Origin: Granulosicoccus sp. | GTDB lineage: Bacteria > Pseudomonadota > Gammaproteobacteria > Granulosicoccales > Granulosicoccaceae | DNA: 64,000 bases | Reading direction: 5' to 3' | NCBI GenBank assembly: GCA_023300375.1 | Contig: JALZWO010000055.1 | Span: 1-64,000 of the forward strand | Shown: one piece after another, positions 26,337 through 37,931 of the stretch | How positions within the stretch are numbered: the first letter of the stretch is position 1 | Layout: each line of letters begins with the position of its first letter | Program-made: the position numbers and the translations under genes | Notes under the pieces: model-generated | What the model was told of the DNA's origin: nothing | The model's input: only the letters and a program-made list of their open reading frames with translations | Database searches by the model: none

Positions 26337-27793
26337 ACCTTGTCTCCCGCATTGGCATGATGCTCGAATTCGGCCGATTCTCTGACAGCTTGTAAGGCGG
26401 GTGGCAGGGCTGTTTCTTGGCCTATAGAAGCTGATGCTGCATCGTCAGTAAACACATAGCGATTCACGCCAACACACACGCTTTTATCTTCTTTTAGAAG
26501 GTTTATACGTTTTTGGTGTGTTTGCTGTAAGCGTGCTTGCCATCGCCCACTAGCTAGTTCATTGAGCCAACCTTCGCTGGTATCAGTTTGTGTTAGTGAT
26601 TGCCAGGTATTGTGCACAAGTTGCTCGGTCAGGTTTTCCATGGCGTACGACCCAGACATTGGATCATGTACTTTGCTCAAGCCACTTTCGCGTTCGAGAA
26701 TGATAGCTATGTTGCGTGCCATACGATCGCTTAATGTTCTTTCCTCATCGGCTACATCCGATAGCAAATTGTCGTGTGGATGCACTAGTAGTGTGTCTGC
26801 ACTGCCCAGCATAGCGGCTGTGCTGGCGGCCAGATTTCTAAGGTGATTGTTCCAAGGTTGTAATGTACTTAAATGACGCTGTGAAGTTTCTACAACCACA
26901 AGAGCTGCCGTATTATCAACATAGCTTTTGTCGATGGAGCGCAGCAAGCCTTGCCATAAACATTGTAATGCCCGCAATTTTGCCACACCAAGCAATACAT
27001 CACTGTCTGTAGCCAGTTGGAACACAATTTGAGTTCTGGCATCGTGTGTCGACATACCGCTATCCAGCATTGTTTCCAAATACACTAATGCCGTGGCAAG
27101 TGCGGCGTGTAGCTCCTCTACAATCGACGCTCCCGCATTGTGGTGCACGGCAACGTCGACAAGTACACTCTGGGAGTTAGGCAGCGTTGACACGATGGTT
27201 TTTGCGTGTTGCGCTAAGGCTGTTAACTGCGAGGGTAGCGTTTGCTCAGACACGTTGCCAGCGAGCATCAGGCCAAGTGGATCTGAGCCTAGCAAGCAGT
27301 GTAGTGTATTTAGGGGTGCCTCTGAAGCTGTGACGTGATCTATGAACTTAGCTGCGCACGTTGAAAAATGATGTCCAGCGCGTAAAGAGATCTGTGCAAG
27401 GTCAAGTTGCACATCGTTAAGGCACGCTGACAGAGCATTCTCATCTTGTATGTGCAATTCAATCGATTTAGCGCCGCCCGCAAGAGCCTGCAAAATAGCT
27501 GAGTTGGCCTTTTTTGAATCTGAAGCTTTCACCAGAACGCGATTGTCTATTGCGCTTTCAACTCCTGCGGTATGTGGCTGTGTGAAATCGTAACTATTGG
27601 AATCGTAGAGAACTTCAATTGGGATTCCGTCAAGCGTGGTTTGGCGAAGGGCTTGAAGTGCTTCTGCATCGTTTTTGTCTGATTTAAGCCCTGCCACTGC
27701 CAGCGTCGTCCATTGCGCCTGGGTTGCCTGCTCAAAGTCTGCACGGTGATTTTCGAGTGGTGCTTTTGTGAGCGCTTCTGATTTCATGAACAA
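26333..27793 (-). CDS. mutA: Methylmalonyl-CoA mutase small subunit
   Basis: MM_CoA_mutase-like protein ('[26 protein letters not shown]') overlapping the large-subunit gene by 4 bp. Confidence 0.88.
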   Translation of the reverse strand: MFMKSEALTKAPLENHRADFEQATQAQWTTLAVAGLKSDKNDAEALQALRQTTLDGIPIEVLYDSNSYDFTQPHTAGVESAIDNRVLVKASDSKKANSAILQALAGGAKSIELHIQDENALSACLNDVQLDLAQISLRAGHHFSTCAAKFIDHVTASEAPLNTLHCLLGSDPLGLMLAGNVSEQTLPSQLTALAQHAKTIVSTLPNSQSVLVDVAVHHNAGASIVEELHAALATALVYLETMLDSGMSTHDARTQIVFQLATDSDVLLGVAKLRALQCLWQGLLRSIDKSYVDNTAALVVVETSQRHLSTLQPWNNHLRNLAASTAAMLGSADTLLVHPHDNLLSDVADEERTLSDRMARNIAIILERESGLSKVHDPMSGSYAMENLTEQLVHNTWQSLTQTDTSEGWLNELASGRWQARLQQTHQKRINLLKEDKSVCVGVNRYVFTDDAASASIGQETALPPALQAVRESAEFEHHANAGDKV

Positions 27794-27946
27794 TCCGCAA
27801 GAGTTGGTAGGTCAAGTATAGCGCTGAGTTGTAACGTACCGCAAAGCGCACGACCATGTATGCGATAGTGTTCTTCACAAGCCCTGAACTAAACCCAATT
27901 TTCCGCATTGTTCTGGGTAGAGTACTGACTTCGAGGAGTAATTATT

Positions 27947-29557
27947 TTGCGTTTTCCATCACCTCCACCGTATCTTTCGCAGCGTTCCGCAGTGATGGCT
28001 GACAACATGGTAGTGGCGTCCCAACCATTGGCTGGTCAAGCCGGTTTGTCGATGTTGGCTCAGGGTGGAAATGCCGTTGACGCAGCGATCGCCACAGCAA
28101 TAACGCAGACGCAGGTTGAGCCCACTGGCAATGGACTTGGGTCTGACGCATTTGCCATTGTTTGGGATGGTCAGAAACTTCATGGTTTAAATGCATCGGG
28201 TCGTGCGCCACAAGCTTGGAGTCCGGAGTATTTTCAACGGCTTGGAGGAATTCCCGGGCGCGGCTGGGATACAGTGACCGTGCCAGGTGCTGTGTCCGCG
28301 TGGGTAGAACTTCATAAAAGATGGGGCAAACTGCCATTTGATCGCTTGTTCGAGCCTGCCATTAATTATGCTCAGAACGGGTTCGTTGTATCACCTATTA
28401 TCGGTAAGTTATGGGGGCAGGGTGCCGCGATCTTGAAAGACCAACCGGGTTTTGCGCAGCATTTCATGCCTGATGGCCGAGCGCCAAAGGCCGGCGAACG
28501 ATATATCAATACATCAGCAGCGAAGACATTAACGTCTATCGCTGAAACCTACGGTGAGTCTTTTTACCGAGGAGCCATCGCTGAGACGATTGTTGCGAAC
28601 GCTCAGCAACACGAAGCAGCTCTTACGCTAAATGATTTTGGCGCGCACGAGGCTGATTGGTGCGGCACAGTGTCCCAATCTTTTGATGCATTTGCATTGC
28701 ATGAAATTCCGCCCAACGGGCAGGGAATAGCAGCATGTATGGCACTTGGAATGTTGGCCCACACCGACATCCGCAATTGTGGTGGTCCTGATGATGTACA
28801 AAGCCTGCATTTCATGTTTGAAGCTATGAAGCTTGCGTTCAGGGACTCAGCCGCATTTGTAGCAGACCCTGCCAGCATGACTGATGTGTCTGCTGAACAA
28901 TTACTGGATCCAGATTACCTAGCCATGCGCGCTCAACTAATTGATCCTGATAAAGCACAGAATTTCCACAGTGGTTCTCCTCGCAAAGGCGGCACTGTTT
29001 GCTTATCTACAGCGGATTCCAGTGGCATGATGGTGTCGTTCATCCAGTCAAACTATGATGGTTTTGGTTCAGGTGTCGTGGTGCCAGACACAGGAATCCA
29101 CATGCAAAACCGAGGTTGTGGATTCTCTATGCACGCTGGCCATCCAAATGAGGTGGGTGGCGGCAAACGACCTTTCCACACAATTATTCCCGGTTTTCTG
29201 ATGGGCAGTGACGCCTACTCTCATCAGCCGATCATGGCTTTTGGTGTTATGGGAGGCATGATGCAGGCACAAGGGCATGTGCAAATGGCATTGCGTACCC
29301 AGCTTTGGGGGCAAGATGTGCAAACAGCCGCTGACGCGCCTCGTTGGCGTGTAACCGAAGGGTTAGGTGTGGGTTGTGAGGAAGCCATTGCTCCGTCAAC
29401 TATTCAGGCGTTGAAAGACAGGGGACACGATATCACTGTGCAACAAAACGATCTGGCTTTCGGCTTTGGCGGAGCACAGTTGATTCATCGGCTTGATGCT
29501 GGTGGATACACGGGAGGTTCTGATCCCCGAAAGGACGGCGGTGCCTACGGCTTCTAG
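27947..29557 (+). CDS. ggt: Gamma-glutamyltransferase family protein
   Basis: 'MVVASQPLAGQAGLSMLAQGGNAVDAAIATAITQTQVEPTGNGLGSDAFAIVWDG', 'GGTVCLSTADSSGMMVSFIQSNYDGFGSGVVVPDTGIHMQNRG'; TTG start preceded by GAGGAG, or ATG at 27992. Confidence 0.9.
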   Translation: MRFPSPPPYLSQRSAVMADNMVVASQPLAGQAGLSMLAQGGNAVDAAIATAITQTQVEPTGNGLGSDAFAIVWDGQKLHGLNASGRAPQAWSPEYFQRLGGIPGRGWDTVTVPGAVSAWVELHKRWGKLPFDRLFEPAINYAQNGFVVSPIIGKLWGQGAAILKDQPGFAQHFMPDGRAPKAGERYINTSAAKTLTSIAETYGESFYRGAIAETIVANAQQHEAALTLNDFGAHEADWCGTVSQSFDAFALHEIPPNGQGIAACMALGMLAHTDIRNCGGPDDVQSLHFMFEAMKLAFRDSAAFVADPASMTDVSAEQLLDPDYLAMRAQLIDPDKAQNFHSGSPRKGGTVCLSTADSSGMMVSFIQSNYDGFGSGVVVPDTGIHMQNRGCGFSMHAGHPNEVGGGKRPFHTIIPGFLMGSDAYSHQPIMAFGVMGGMMQAQGHVQMALRTQLWGQDVQTAADAPRWRVTEGLGVGCEEAIAPSTIQALKDRGHDITVQQNDLAFGFGGAQLIHRLDAGGYTGGSDPRKDGGAYGF

Positions 29558-29661
29558 TTTAACTTCCGTGTTGAGTTGCCGATAACGATCCTTTAGTTCT
29601 TCAGGATGTCTTGTGTGCTCCTCGCCACAGCGAGGCATCCGAGCTGCAATAGAGTTTAGGT

Positions 29662-29976
29662 ATGACAGTTAAGACAACAAAAACAGGTCAGCAATTGCGT
29701 GAACAGGTACTAAAGGAAGGTCCCGAAGCTCGTATGCGAGCTATCCAGGCACTTTCTAATAGCTATAGCTTGGGAAGTGAGGCGGCGCTCGCGAACTTGC
29801 TTTTGGCAGCGTTAGGCGGCAATGAAGCTGACCAGCCAGCTGTGCGTCCCAAGGTAAGTGTGATTATGCAACCTGGTGATATGAAACCGGCGCTGTTAGG
29901 TGAAGTGGCTTTGCCGATGATGCAAAGTGCCAATGATGACGACTTTGATGAAAGCGAGGTAAATGAGGTGAGTTAG
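29662..29976 (+). CDS. Small hypothetical protein
   Basis: 104 aa ORF in otherwise empty interval; no family recognised. Confidence 0.5.
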   Translation: MTVKTTKTGQQLREQVLKEGPEARMRAIQALSNSYSLGSEAALANLLLAALGGNEADQPAVRPKVSVIMQPGDMKPALLGEVALPMMQSANDDDFDESEVNEVS

Positions 29977-30014
29977 GAGCCGTAGCTGCAGACATCGATT
30001 ATTTGCGCAGCTTT

Positions 30015-31229
30015 CTAGGCCTTTTCACCAGATCGTTTTAGCTGTCTAACAATGAAACGTGCCGGATTGATCAACGGCATCCATTCGCTGATCGCTTGCC
30101 CACCCAATATAAAATCGCTGAGCAAACTGGCCGCAAAGGGTGCTGTAACGATACCGCGTGAACCTAGTCCGGCGATGGCATACAGCCCTCTGTGCACGGG
30201 TAAAGGTGGGTAGTGATCGAGTTGCCGTCCGTGACGAATATCTGCATACACATCGTTGCAAAGGTCGATATCGGGCACAGGCCCGACCATTGGAAGCCTG
30301 TCAGGGGTGGTAGCTCGTACTCCTGAGTAGGCGTTGATCGCTTGAGGGGTAACCTTATACTCAGGGATCGTGTCGCTAAGACCCTTCAAATTAAGCGCAT
30401 TGTCGAGCTCTGATACAGAGTTATCATTGACACCGCGTTCGAAGGTCGCGCCAACGACAATGGAATCGCCATCCGGAATGACATAACTTTTTCCATTGAC
30501 GACTTTGCCGAGCTTGCTCGCGCCCTCGGCTAAAGAAAAGCGAGACAACTGTCCGCGTGCAGGTATTGTGGTTAACGCCTTAGCAACGTCAAGCCCTGTG
30601 CTGGCAGCACCTGTTCCGAGCACAATATGTTCAGCAATCAGCTCTGTTTGAGCATCAACACTGATTTTCCACTGGTGGTCTGATGCAGCACTTATATCAA
30701 TGATCCGTTGCTGGCAACGTACTGTGATATTCATGTGTCCGAGCAAGGCACGACACAACGCCGCCGGATTTAACCAGCCCGCGCTGTTGAACAATAGGGC
30801 ATCCGCGTCGAGATCACTGCCTGTTTGTTGCCTAGTCTCAGACGCGGGAATAGATTGGTAGTGGTGCGATTGCGGATAGGCGCTTTCTACCAACTGCAAC
30901 ACGCCGCAACCAGTGTAGTTGCTTGCATCGTGCAAACCCCATTGATGAAGACGATGTTGCAAACACCGATAAGCCTCTAGATAAAACTGCATGGCAAAGG
31001 AATTACTGCGTGTCACGTAAGGCTTGAACAGGCCCACCGGGTTGGACGACCCGGCGCTTGCAACCTGAGTGGACGCGTCCAGCACCAGAACGTTCACGCC
31101 ACGCTCGGCCAGAGTCCTTGCTATCCAACACCCCGCCAAGCCTGCGCCGACAACAACAACGGGGGGCGTGTTTTTGAGCTGCAGTGGCTTGGGGTTACTG
31201 ATCTGATCCCAGGGCAGGGGCTCAGGCAT
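30015..31229 (-). CDS. FAD-dependent oxidoreductase resembling MnmC C-terminal domain (MnmC2), stand-alone
   Basis: '[68 protein letters not shown]', '[18 protein letters not shown]', '[23 protein letters not shown]'. Start at 31229 overlaps the ispG stop by 8 bp. Confidence 0.82.
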   Translation of the reverse strand: MPEPLPWDQISNPKPLQLKNTPPVVVVGAGLAGCWIARTLAERGVNVLVLDASTQVASAGSSNPVGLFKPYVTRSNSFAMQFYLEAYRCLQHRLHQWGLHDASNYTGCGVLQLVESAYPQSHHYQSIPASETRQQTGSDLDADALLFNSAGWLNPAALCRALLGHMNITVRCQQRIIDISAASDHQWKISVDAQTELIAEHIVLGTGAASTGLDVAKALTTIPARGQLSRFSLAEGASKLGKVVNGKSYVIPDGDSIVVGATFERGVNDNSVSELDNALNLKGLSDTIPEYKVTPQAINAYSGVRATTPDRLPMVGPVPDIDLCNDVYADIRHGRQLDHYPPLPVHRGLYAIAGLGSRGIVTAPFAASLLSDFILGGQAISEWMPLINPARFIVRQLKRSGEKA

Positions 31230-32433
31230 GCGTGTAGTTGGTTTTGACGTACTGGGACACGATGTCTTGAAACTCTTCGGCAATGTGATCGCCTTTGAGT
31301 GTCATTGCCTTTTCGCCATCAATATAGACAGGTGCTATGGGGCGCTCTCCTGTTCCCGGTAAACTGATGCCAATATTAGCGTGCTTGCTCTCTCCCGGGC
31401 CATTGACCACACAACCCATAACGGCAACTGACATGTCTTCAACGCCTGGGTGACTGGCCTTCCAGTCTGGCATGCTGTCGCGCAGGTAGGTCTGAATTCG
31501 ATCAGCTAGAACTTGAAAATACGTGCTGCTGGTGCGTCCACAACCTGGGCATGCCGTAACCATCGGTGTGAAAGAACGTAAGCCCATAGTTTGAAGTATT
31601 TCTTGGGCAACGATGACCTCTTTGGTTCTGTCGCCATTGGGCTCGGGTGTTAGCGAAATTCGGAGGGTATCGCCAATACCTTGCTGTAAAAGTACAGCTA
31701 AGGCTGCGGTTGAGGCAACGATGCCTTTGGAGCCCATGCCAGCTTCGGTTAAACCCAAATGTAGCGCATAGTCAACTTGCGATGCGAGGTCTTGGTACAC
31801 CGAAATGAGATCTTGTACACGGGACATTTTGCATGACAGAATGATGTTTTCGGCAGGCAAACCGAGTTCAACGGCCCTGGCAGCGCTGTCTACCGCCGAT
31901 TTAATGACAGCTTCACGGTTGATTTGATCAAGCGGTTTTGGGTGTTTGCTTTTGGCATTGTCGTCGAGCATGAGTGCCAGAAGCTCTTGGTCCATACTGC
32001 CCCAGTTGGCACCGATACGCACGGGCTTATCCAATTTTGCCGCTATTTCGATCATTTGCGCAAACTGCTCGTCGCGTTTTGCACCCCGCCCTACATTACC
32101 CGGATTAATTCGGTATTTGGCGAGTGCTTCCGCGCAATCGGGAACAGCTGTCAGTAATTTGTGACCGTTGAAGTGAAAGTCGCCCACCAAAGGGACCTCG
32201 AGGCCCATAGCGGCTAGCCGGTCGCGAACCTCGGGGACAGCGTTTGCAGCGGCCTCCGTATTCACTGTGATTCGGACAATTTCGGACCCTGCACGTGCCA
32301 GATCAGCGACCTGAGCTGCAGTGCGGATAGCATCTTCAGTGTCAGTGTTAGTCATGGATTGAACAACGATAGGGGAGGCGCCACCAACCGTCACTGGGCC
32401 AATATTTACCGCACGAGTAGTTTTACGGGGCAT
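31222..32433 (-). CDS. ispG: 4-hydroxy-3-methylbut-2-en-1-yl diphosphate synthase
   Basis: '[29 protein letters not shown]', '[15 protein letters not shown]', '[18 protein letters not shown]', 'CPGCGRT', '[24 protein letters not shown]'. Confidence 0.96.
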   Translation of the reverse strand: MPRKTTRAVNIGPVTVGGASPIVVQSMTNTDTEDAIRTAAQVADLARAGSEIVRITVNTEAAANAVPEVRDRLAAMGLEVPLVGDFHFNGHKLLTAVPDCAEALAKYRINPGNVGRGAKRDEQFAQMIEIAAKLDKPVRIGANWGSMDQELLALMLDDNAKSKHPKPLDQINREAVIKSAVDSAARAVELGLPAENIILSCKMSRVQDLISVYQDLASQVDYALHLGLTEAGMGSKGIVASTAALAVLLQQGIGDTLRISLTPEPNGDRTKEVIVAQEILQTMGLRSFTPMVTACPGCGRTSSTYFQVLADRIQTYLRDSMPDWKASHPGVEDMSVAVMGCVVNGPGESKHANIGISLPGTGERPIAPVYIDGEKAMTLKGDHIAEEFQDIVSQYVKTNYTHA

Positions 32434-32547
32434 TGTTTCTCGTTTTGTGTGAAGTTAGGGCTTGATCGTAGGCCTGATACACCTTAGTTTATCTTGGAAA
32501 CGGCAGATGTGAAACTTGATTATTAAATCGTGTTCAACAAAGACACC

Positions 32548-33603
32548 ATGACAGCGAATCCGATATTTGAGTTCTCAGATCGAGAGCAGCGAATTCTCAA
32601 GCTATTGGTCGATCACTACATAAAAGATGGAACGCCGGTGGGTTCCAAGACGTTGTCGCGCCTGCCTGGTATAGACATCAGCGCAGCGTCGGTGCGCAAT
32701 GTCATGGGCGACCTAGAGCACATGGGTTTGTTGAAATCGCCACACACATCGGCAGGGCGCATTCCCACCTCTGCAGCGTTCCGTGTATTTGTCGATCAGC
32801 TACTTGAAGTTAAAAAGCCGGACTCTGATACGGTCGAACACATTCGCGCATTACTTGACCCATCATTAAGCGATCAGGCGCTGGTAAAGGTTGCGTCGAA
32901 CTATTTATCTGGTTTTACAAAAATGGCTGGCATGGTTACTGTGCCTAAGCGTGAAGAAAAACCGCTGCAGCAGGTTGAGTTTCTGCCGCTGTCCGACCGT
33001 CGCGTCCTAGTCATTCTGATTATCAGTGACACCGAAATTCAAAATCGAATTATTCACGTGGAGCGCGATTACTGCAAAGACGAGTTGGCTGAATTTGCAC
33101 GTATGCTCAATACCGAACACCTAGGACGTTCGCTTGCCGAGGTGCGTGACCATATGCGTTCCGAGTTGCAAAGCACTCGTGAATATATGGATAACACCAT
33201 GCAGATGATGATCGATGTAGCCGGGCAGGTATTTACAGCTGAAGACAGCGATGATGAGAACGCAATGCTGGTGGCTGGCGAAACCAATTTGATGGATCAT
33301 GCCGACTTGGGAGATGTCTCCAAGTTGCGTGAATTATTTGACGCCTTTGAGCAAAAACGCGATATTTTTCATCTGCTTGAACGCTGTGTAGCAGCCGATG
33401 GTGTGCAAATTTTTATTGGTCGTGAATCGGGTTACGACGCTTTGGGAGAGTGCAGTGTTGTCACAGCCCCTTATGAGATCAACGGTAAGTTATTGGGTGT
33501 GATTGGTGTCGTCGGCCCAAAACGTATGTCCTACGAGAATGTTATCCCTGTTGTTGACGTGACATCAAAACTATTGGGTGCGGCCTTGAATCTGCGCAGT
33601 TAA
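32548..33603 (+). CDS. hrcA: Heat-inducible transcription repressor HrcA
   Basis: 'REQRILKLLVDHYIKDGTPVGSKTLSR', 'SAASVRNVMGDLEHMGLLKSPHTSAGRIPT', 'GVIGVVGPKRMSYENVIPVVDVTSKLL'. Confidence 0.95.
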   Translation: MTANPIFEFSDREQRILKLLVDHYIKDGTPVGSKTLSRLPGIDISAASVRNVMGDLEHMGLLKSPHTSAGRIPTSAAFRVFVDQLLEVKKPDSDTVEHIRALLDPSLSDQALVKVASNYLSGFTKMAGMVTVPKREEKPLQQVEFLPLSDRRVLVILIISDTEIQNRIIHVERDYCKDELAEFARMLNTEHLGRSLAEVRDHMRSELQSTREYMDNTMQMMIDVAGQVFTAEDSDDENAMLVAGETNLMDHADLGDVSKLRELFDAFEQKRDIFHLLERCVAADGVQIFIGRESGYDALGECSVVTAPYEINGKLLGVIGVVGPKRMSYENVIPVVDVTSKLLGAALNLRS

Positions 33604-33677
33604 GAACTATATTTTCGCGATAATGAGTTTGAGCTGCTCGAACTCACCATCAATGAAGTGCGGATATCGGGAGTTTT

Positions 33678-34415
33678 TTGATGATGCCAGACAATAAAGA
33701 CACGTCTGACACGACAGGCCAAGAGCCAGCCAACGAAGAAATTATCGATTCTTCAGATAACGAAGTTGATGCAGGGGCTGAACAGCCGGGGCAAGTCAGC
33801 GACATTGACGCACAGTCTGTAATAGACCCTGAAGGTCAAATAGAAAGCGATGAGTCTGTAAGCGAAGAGGAGGATCCTCTGGGCTTTGGCGACGATCGGA
33901 TGACTGCAGACGACGCTGACGCTGACGCCGAAGCTGAGGACGAAGACGAGGTGACGGTATTGCAGAGGCAGCTGGTTGAGGCTGAGTCTAAATCAGCCGA
34001 CTATTGGGACCGGCTTTTGCGCTTGCAGGCAGACATGGAGAATCAACGTAAACGCGCTCAGAACGACGTTACTAAGGCGCGTAAATTTGCACTAGAAGGG
34101 ATTGTTGGCGATTTGCTACCGGTCAAAGATAGCCTCGAGTTGGGCCTCGCTGCTGCCGCCGCAGAAGATGCCGATCCCAAGTCTATCGTTGAGGGTGCCG
34201 AGCTGACTCTAAAAATACTTGCTCAGGTGCTAGAGAAAAATAATGTTGTTGAGGTGAACCCCGTTGATGAAAAATTCAACCCGGAGTTCCATCAGGCGAT
34301 GTCCATGCAAGAAGTAGAAGGCAAGCCTGCCAATATTGTTACAGGCGTGATGCAAAAAGGCTACACCTTGAACGATCGACTGGTTCGACCTGCGCTGGTT
34401 ATGGTCTCAAAGTAG
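33678..34415 (+). CDS. grpE: Nucleotide exchange factor GrpE (long acidic N-terminus)
   Basis: 'DYWDRLLRLQADMENQRKRAQNDVTKARKFALEGIVGDLLPVKDSLE', 'PEFHQAMSMQ', 'VTGVMQKGYTLNDRLVRPALVMVSK'. Confidence 0.95.
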   Translation: MMMPDNKDTSDTTGQEPANEEIIDSSDNEVDAGAEQPGQVSDIDAQSVIDPEGQIESDESVSEEEDPLGFGDDRMTADDADADAEAEDEDEVTVLQRQLVEAESKSADYWDRLLRLQADMENQRKRAQNDVTKARKFALEGIVGDLLPVKDSLELGLAAAAAEDADPKSIVEGAELTLKILAQVLEKNNVVEVNPVDEKFNPEFHQAMSMQEVEGKPANIVTGVMQKGYTLNDRLVRPALVMVSK

Positions 34416-34417
34416 AT

Positions 34418-34440
34418 TTACTGCACGGATTTTGCAGTAA
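34418..34440 (+). other. Inverted repeat TTACTGCA-N7-TGCAGTAA just after grpE (hairpin, possible weak terminator)
   Basis: 8-bp perfect arms read directly; starts 3 bp after grpE stop; no clear T-tract. Confidence 0.5.
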
Positions 34441-34620
34441 CCGCTGTTGCGTTTGCTGTTCTTATAACTCGATCTGTCGGTAAATTCCGGCGGATCGGGG
34501 GTAGAAAACCGCTTTTAAGTATTGAAATAGGCCTCACGGTCTACATCATAGCTTCAACGATCAGTATGCCTCGCTAAAGGTGTCTGATTACCATATTAGA
34601 CTAAGTTAGGGATTTTTATC

Positions 34621-36555
34621 ATGGGTACCATTATCGGAATCGACCTCGGTACGACGAACTCGTGTGTCGCGGTCATGGAAGGGGGAAAACCCCGAGTCAT
34701 CGAGAACGCCGAAGGTGACCGCACCACTCCATCGATTGTCGCATTTGCAGACGATGGTGAGGTCGTTGTTGGGCAGCCGGCCAAGCGCCAGGCAGTAACC
34801 AACCCCAAAAACACGCTTTACGCTGTCAAGCGGTTAATCGGTCGCAGGTTTGACGAGGAAGCGGTTCAGAAAGATATCGAACTGGTCCCTTACAAAATTA
34901 TCAAAGCGGACAACGGCGATGCTTGGGTAGAGGCGGCAGGCAAGGGCATGGCGCCTCCTGAAGTCGCTGCGCGCGTACTCATGAAGATGAAGCAAACAGC
35001 TGAAGAGTACCTCGGCGAGACGGTCTCAGAGGCAGTTATCACGGTTCCTGCATACTTCAATGATTCGCAGCGTCAAGCAACTAAAGACGCTGGTCGAATC
35101 GCAGGCCTTGAAGTCAAACGGATTATCAATGAGCCTACTGCGGCAGCACTTGCCTATGGCATGGATAAGCAGAGAGGCAATAAGACTGTCGCGGTGTATG
35201 ACCTTGGCGGTGGAACGTTTGATATCTCAATCATAGAAATCGCAGAGGTTGATGGCGAGCACCAGTTTGAAGTGCTTTCCACTAACGGAGACACGTTCCT
35301 TGGTGGTGAAGATTTTGATAACCGGCTTATCGACTACCTCTCAGACGAATTCAAGAAAGAAAGCGGCATCGATTTGCACAGCGATCCGTTGGCATTACAG
35401 CGCCTGAAAGAGGCCGCTGAAAAGGCTAAGATCGAGCTGTCAAGCACGCAACAGACTGACGTTAACCTGCCTTACATCACAGCAGATGCTAGTGGCCCTA
35501 AGCACCTGAACATCAAAGTATCTCGCGCTAAGCTCGAGTCGTTAGTTGTGGACTTGGTTTCACGCACTGTAGAGCCGTGCAAAACAGCATTGAAAGATGC
35601 AGGATTGTCAGCCTCTGAGATTCAGGATGTCATCATGGTGGGCGGTCAAACTCGTATGCCCAAAGTTCAGGAAACCGTTAAAGATTTCTTTGGCAAAGAT
35701 CCACGTAAGGACGTTAACCCTGATGAAGCTGTAGCGGTGGGTGCAGCCATTCAAGGCGGTGTTCTCGGCGGTCAGGTGAAAGATGTACTTCTTCTGGACG
35801 TTACGCCACTGTCTCTGGGTATCGAGACACTGGGCGGCGTCATGACCAAACTTATCGAGAAGAACACAACGATCCCCACGAAAGCACAGCAAGTATTTTC
35901 AACAGCAGATGACAACCAGACAGCGGTTACCGTTCATGTGCTTCAGGGCGAACGTGAGATTGCCAACACGAATAAATCTTTGGGTAGATTTGATCTTGCA
36001 GACATTCCTCCTGCGCCACGAGGTGTGCCTCAGGTAGAAGTCACTTTCGACATTGATGCTAACGGCATCATGAACGTCTCCGCTCGTGACAAAGCAACAG
36101 GCAAGCAACAGTCGATTGTTATTAAAGCTTCTAGTGGTCTTTCTGATGAAGAGATCGACGCTATGGTGCGTGATGCTGAAGAGCACGCGGCCGAAGATGC
36201 GAAATTGCGTGGTTTGATAGACAAGCGCAACCAAGGCGAACAGCTAATCCACGCCTCTGAGAAGTCTATGTCTGACTTGGCAGAGCAACTGGACGAAGGC
36301 GAGAAAGGAGACATCGAGGGTAAAATCACAGAACTCCGTTCGGTTCTTACCGGTGATGACGAAGAAGCTATCGACGCTAAAATAACTGATCTCAGTGAAG
36401 CTGCAGGGAAACTTGCAGAACGAGCTTATGCTCAACAAAACGCTGAAGGCGGTGTAGCTGATGCTGCTGAAGCAGAGCGTGGTGAGAAGTCTGCGAACAC
36501 TGACGACGCTGTAGATGCGGAGTTTGAAGAAGTAAAGGAAGATAAGGCGTCGTAG
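34621..36555 (+). CDS. dnaK: Molecular chaperone DnaK
   Basis: '[42 protein letters not shown]', '[16 protein letters not shown]', '[11 protein letters not shown]'. Confidence 0.98.
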   Translation: MGTIIGIDLGTTNSCVAVMEGGKPRVIENAEGDRTTPSIVAFADDGEVVVGQPAKRQAVTNPKNTLYAVKRLIGRRFDEEAVQKDIELVPYKIIKADNGDAWVEAAGKGMAPPEVAARVLMKMKQTAEEYLGETVSEAVITVPAYFNDSQRQATKDAGRIAGLEVKRIINEPTAAALAYGMDKQRGNKTVAVYDLGGGTFDISIIEIAEVDGEHQFEVLSTNGDTFLGGEDFDNRLIDYLSDEFKKESGIDLHSDPLALQRLKEAAEKAKIELSSTQQTDVNLPYITADASGPKHLNIKVSRAKLESLVVDLVSRTVEPCKTALKDAGLSASEIQDVIMVGGQTRMPKVQETVKDFFGKDPRKDVNPDEAVAVGAAIQGGVLGGQVKDVLLLDVTPLSLGIETLGGVMTKLIEKNTTIPTKAQQVFSTADDNQTAVTVHVLQGEREIANTNKSLGRFDLADIPPAPRGVPQVEVTFDIDANGIMNVSARDKATGKQQSIVIKASSGLSDEEIDAMVRDAEEHAAEDAKLRGLIDKRNQGEQLIHASEKSMSDLAEQLDEGEKGDIEGKITELRSVLTGDDEEAIDAKITDLSEAAGKLAERAYAQQNAEGGVADAAEAERGEKSANTDDAVDAEFEEVKEDKAS

Positions 36556-36585
36556 GATTTAGTTTTAGTCTTTTAATTAGTTGAC

Positions 36586-36654
36586 AGGAAAGGTCGGAAA
36601 GCAAGCCAAACAGAGATTCTGTTTTGTGCACTTAGAGCTTGCCGGCCTTTTCCT
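36586..36654 (+). other. Extended imperfect hairpin in dnaK-dnaJ spacer
   Basis: Outer arms AGGAAAGGTCGG / CCGGCCTTTTCCT (one bulge, one G-U), inner CAAGC / GCTTG, apical AACAGA-GAT-TCTGTT. Confidence 0.6.
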
Positions 36655-36687
36655 CGTTATATCGGGTCAATCGGGTTCTACTAGAAA

Positions 36688-37824
36688 ATGTCGCAGCGTG
36701 ACTATTACGAAGTTTTGGGTGTGTCGAAAGATGTATCTGACGCCGATCTGAAAAAGGCGTACAGACGCCTAGCTATGAAGTACCACCCAGATAGAAATCC
36801 AGACGACGAAGATGCGTCTGAAAAATTCAAAGAGGCTAAAGAAGCCCATGAAATACTAAAGAACAAAGAAAAGCGTGCGGCCTACGACCAGTTTGGCCAC
36901 GCAGGTGTGAGTAATCAGCCTGGCGCCGGTGGTTTCGGTGGTGGAGCCGATATCAACGATATATTTGGTGATGTTTTTGGCGATATATTCGGTGGTGGGC
37001 GACGCGGTGGCGGTGGCCAGCGTGTATATCGCGGCGACGACCTGCAATACAACCTCGAAATTACTCTCGAAGAGGCTGTTACTGGAACGTCCACTGAAAT
37101 CAATATTCCCAACTTGGTTGCCTGTGACGCCTGCGATGGCAACGGCGCTAAACGCGGAACCAACCCGACTAGTTGTGGCACTTGTCATGGAGTAGGTCAG
37201 GTGCGTATGCAACAAGGTTTTTTCTCTGTTCAGCAAACATGCCCGTCTTGCAGAGGCAAAGGTAAGGTCATCACTGATCCATGCCCAAAATGTCGAGGCC
37301 AGGGACGTACACAGAAGGAAAAGAAGCTTGCGGTCAAGATTCCTGCCGGTGTCGATAACGGCGATAAAATTCGTTTGTCTGGTGAGGGCGAAGCCAGTGA
37401 TAGTGGTGGCCCAGCGGGGGATTTGTACGTGGCTATTCGGGTCAAAAAACACCCGATTTTTGAGCGTGATGGAGCCGATCTGCTGTGTACGGTTCCAATT
37501 AATTACGCGACGGCTGCTATCGGTGGAGAGCTAGAAGTTCCCACACTTAATGGTCGGGTTAAACTGAAAATTCCGGCTGGCACTCAAACCGAGAAATCAT
37601 TCCGCTTGCGTGGCAAAGGCGTTAAGCCGGTGCGTGGTGGAGCGGTGGGTGACTTACTCACCAAAGTACGTATCGAGACTCCAGTAAATCTAACAGCTGA
37701 GCAACGTGACCTGCTGCAAAAATTTCACGACACGATCAGTGGAAGCCACGCTCAAAAGCATAGTCCCCAAGCGCACAGTTGGCTTGGCGGCGTAAAAAAG
37801 TTCTTTGACGAGCTTCGAAGCTGA
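36688..37824 (+). CDS. dnaJ: Chaperone DnaJ
   Basis: J-domain '[34 protein letters not shown]', four zinc-finger CxxCxG motifs, G/F region. Confidence 0.98.
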   Translation: MSQRDYYEVLGVSKDVSDADLKKAYRRLAMKYHPDRNPDDEDASEKFKEAKEAHEILKNKEKRAAYDQFGHAGVSNQPGAGGFGGGADINDIFGDVFGDIFGGGRRGGGGQRVYRGDDLQYNLEITLEEAVTGTSTEINIPNLVACDACDGNGAKRGTNPTSCGTCHGVGQVRMQQGFFSVQQTCPSCRGKGKVITDPCPKCRGQGRTQKEKKLAVKIPAGVDNGDKIRLSGEGEASDSGGPAGDLYVAIRVKKHPIFERDGADLLCTVPINYATAAIGGELEVPTLNGRVKLKIPAGTQTEKSFRLRGKGVKPVRGGAVGDLLTKVRIETPVNLTAEQRDLLQKFHDTISGSHAQKHSPQAHSWLGGVKKFFDELRS

Positions 37825-37931
37825 ATTAAGGGGGGGGTGTACGCAGCTAGACTGCGTCACACTATGGACATTGTCTCTCGGGCGTGGTCAACTATGGCAA
37901 CCATGTAACCCAACGAGAGAAGAGGAAGACA

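Noticed and set aside
36856-37452. 198-aa antisense ORF in dnaJ
   Set aside because: Opposite strand of the well-defined dnaJ CDS; no recognised features.
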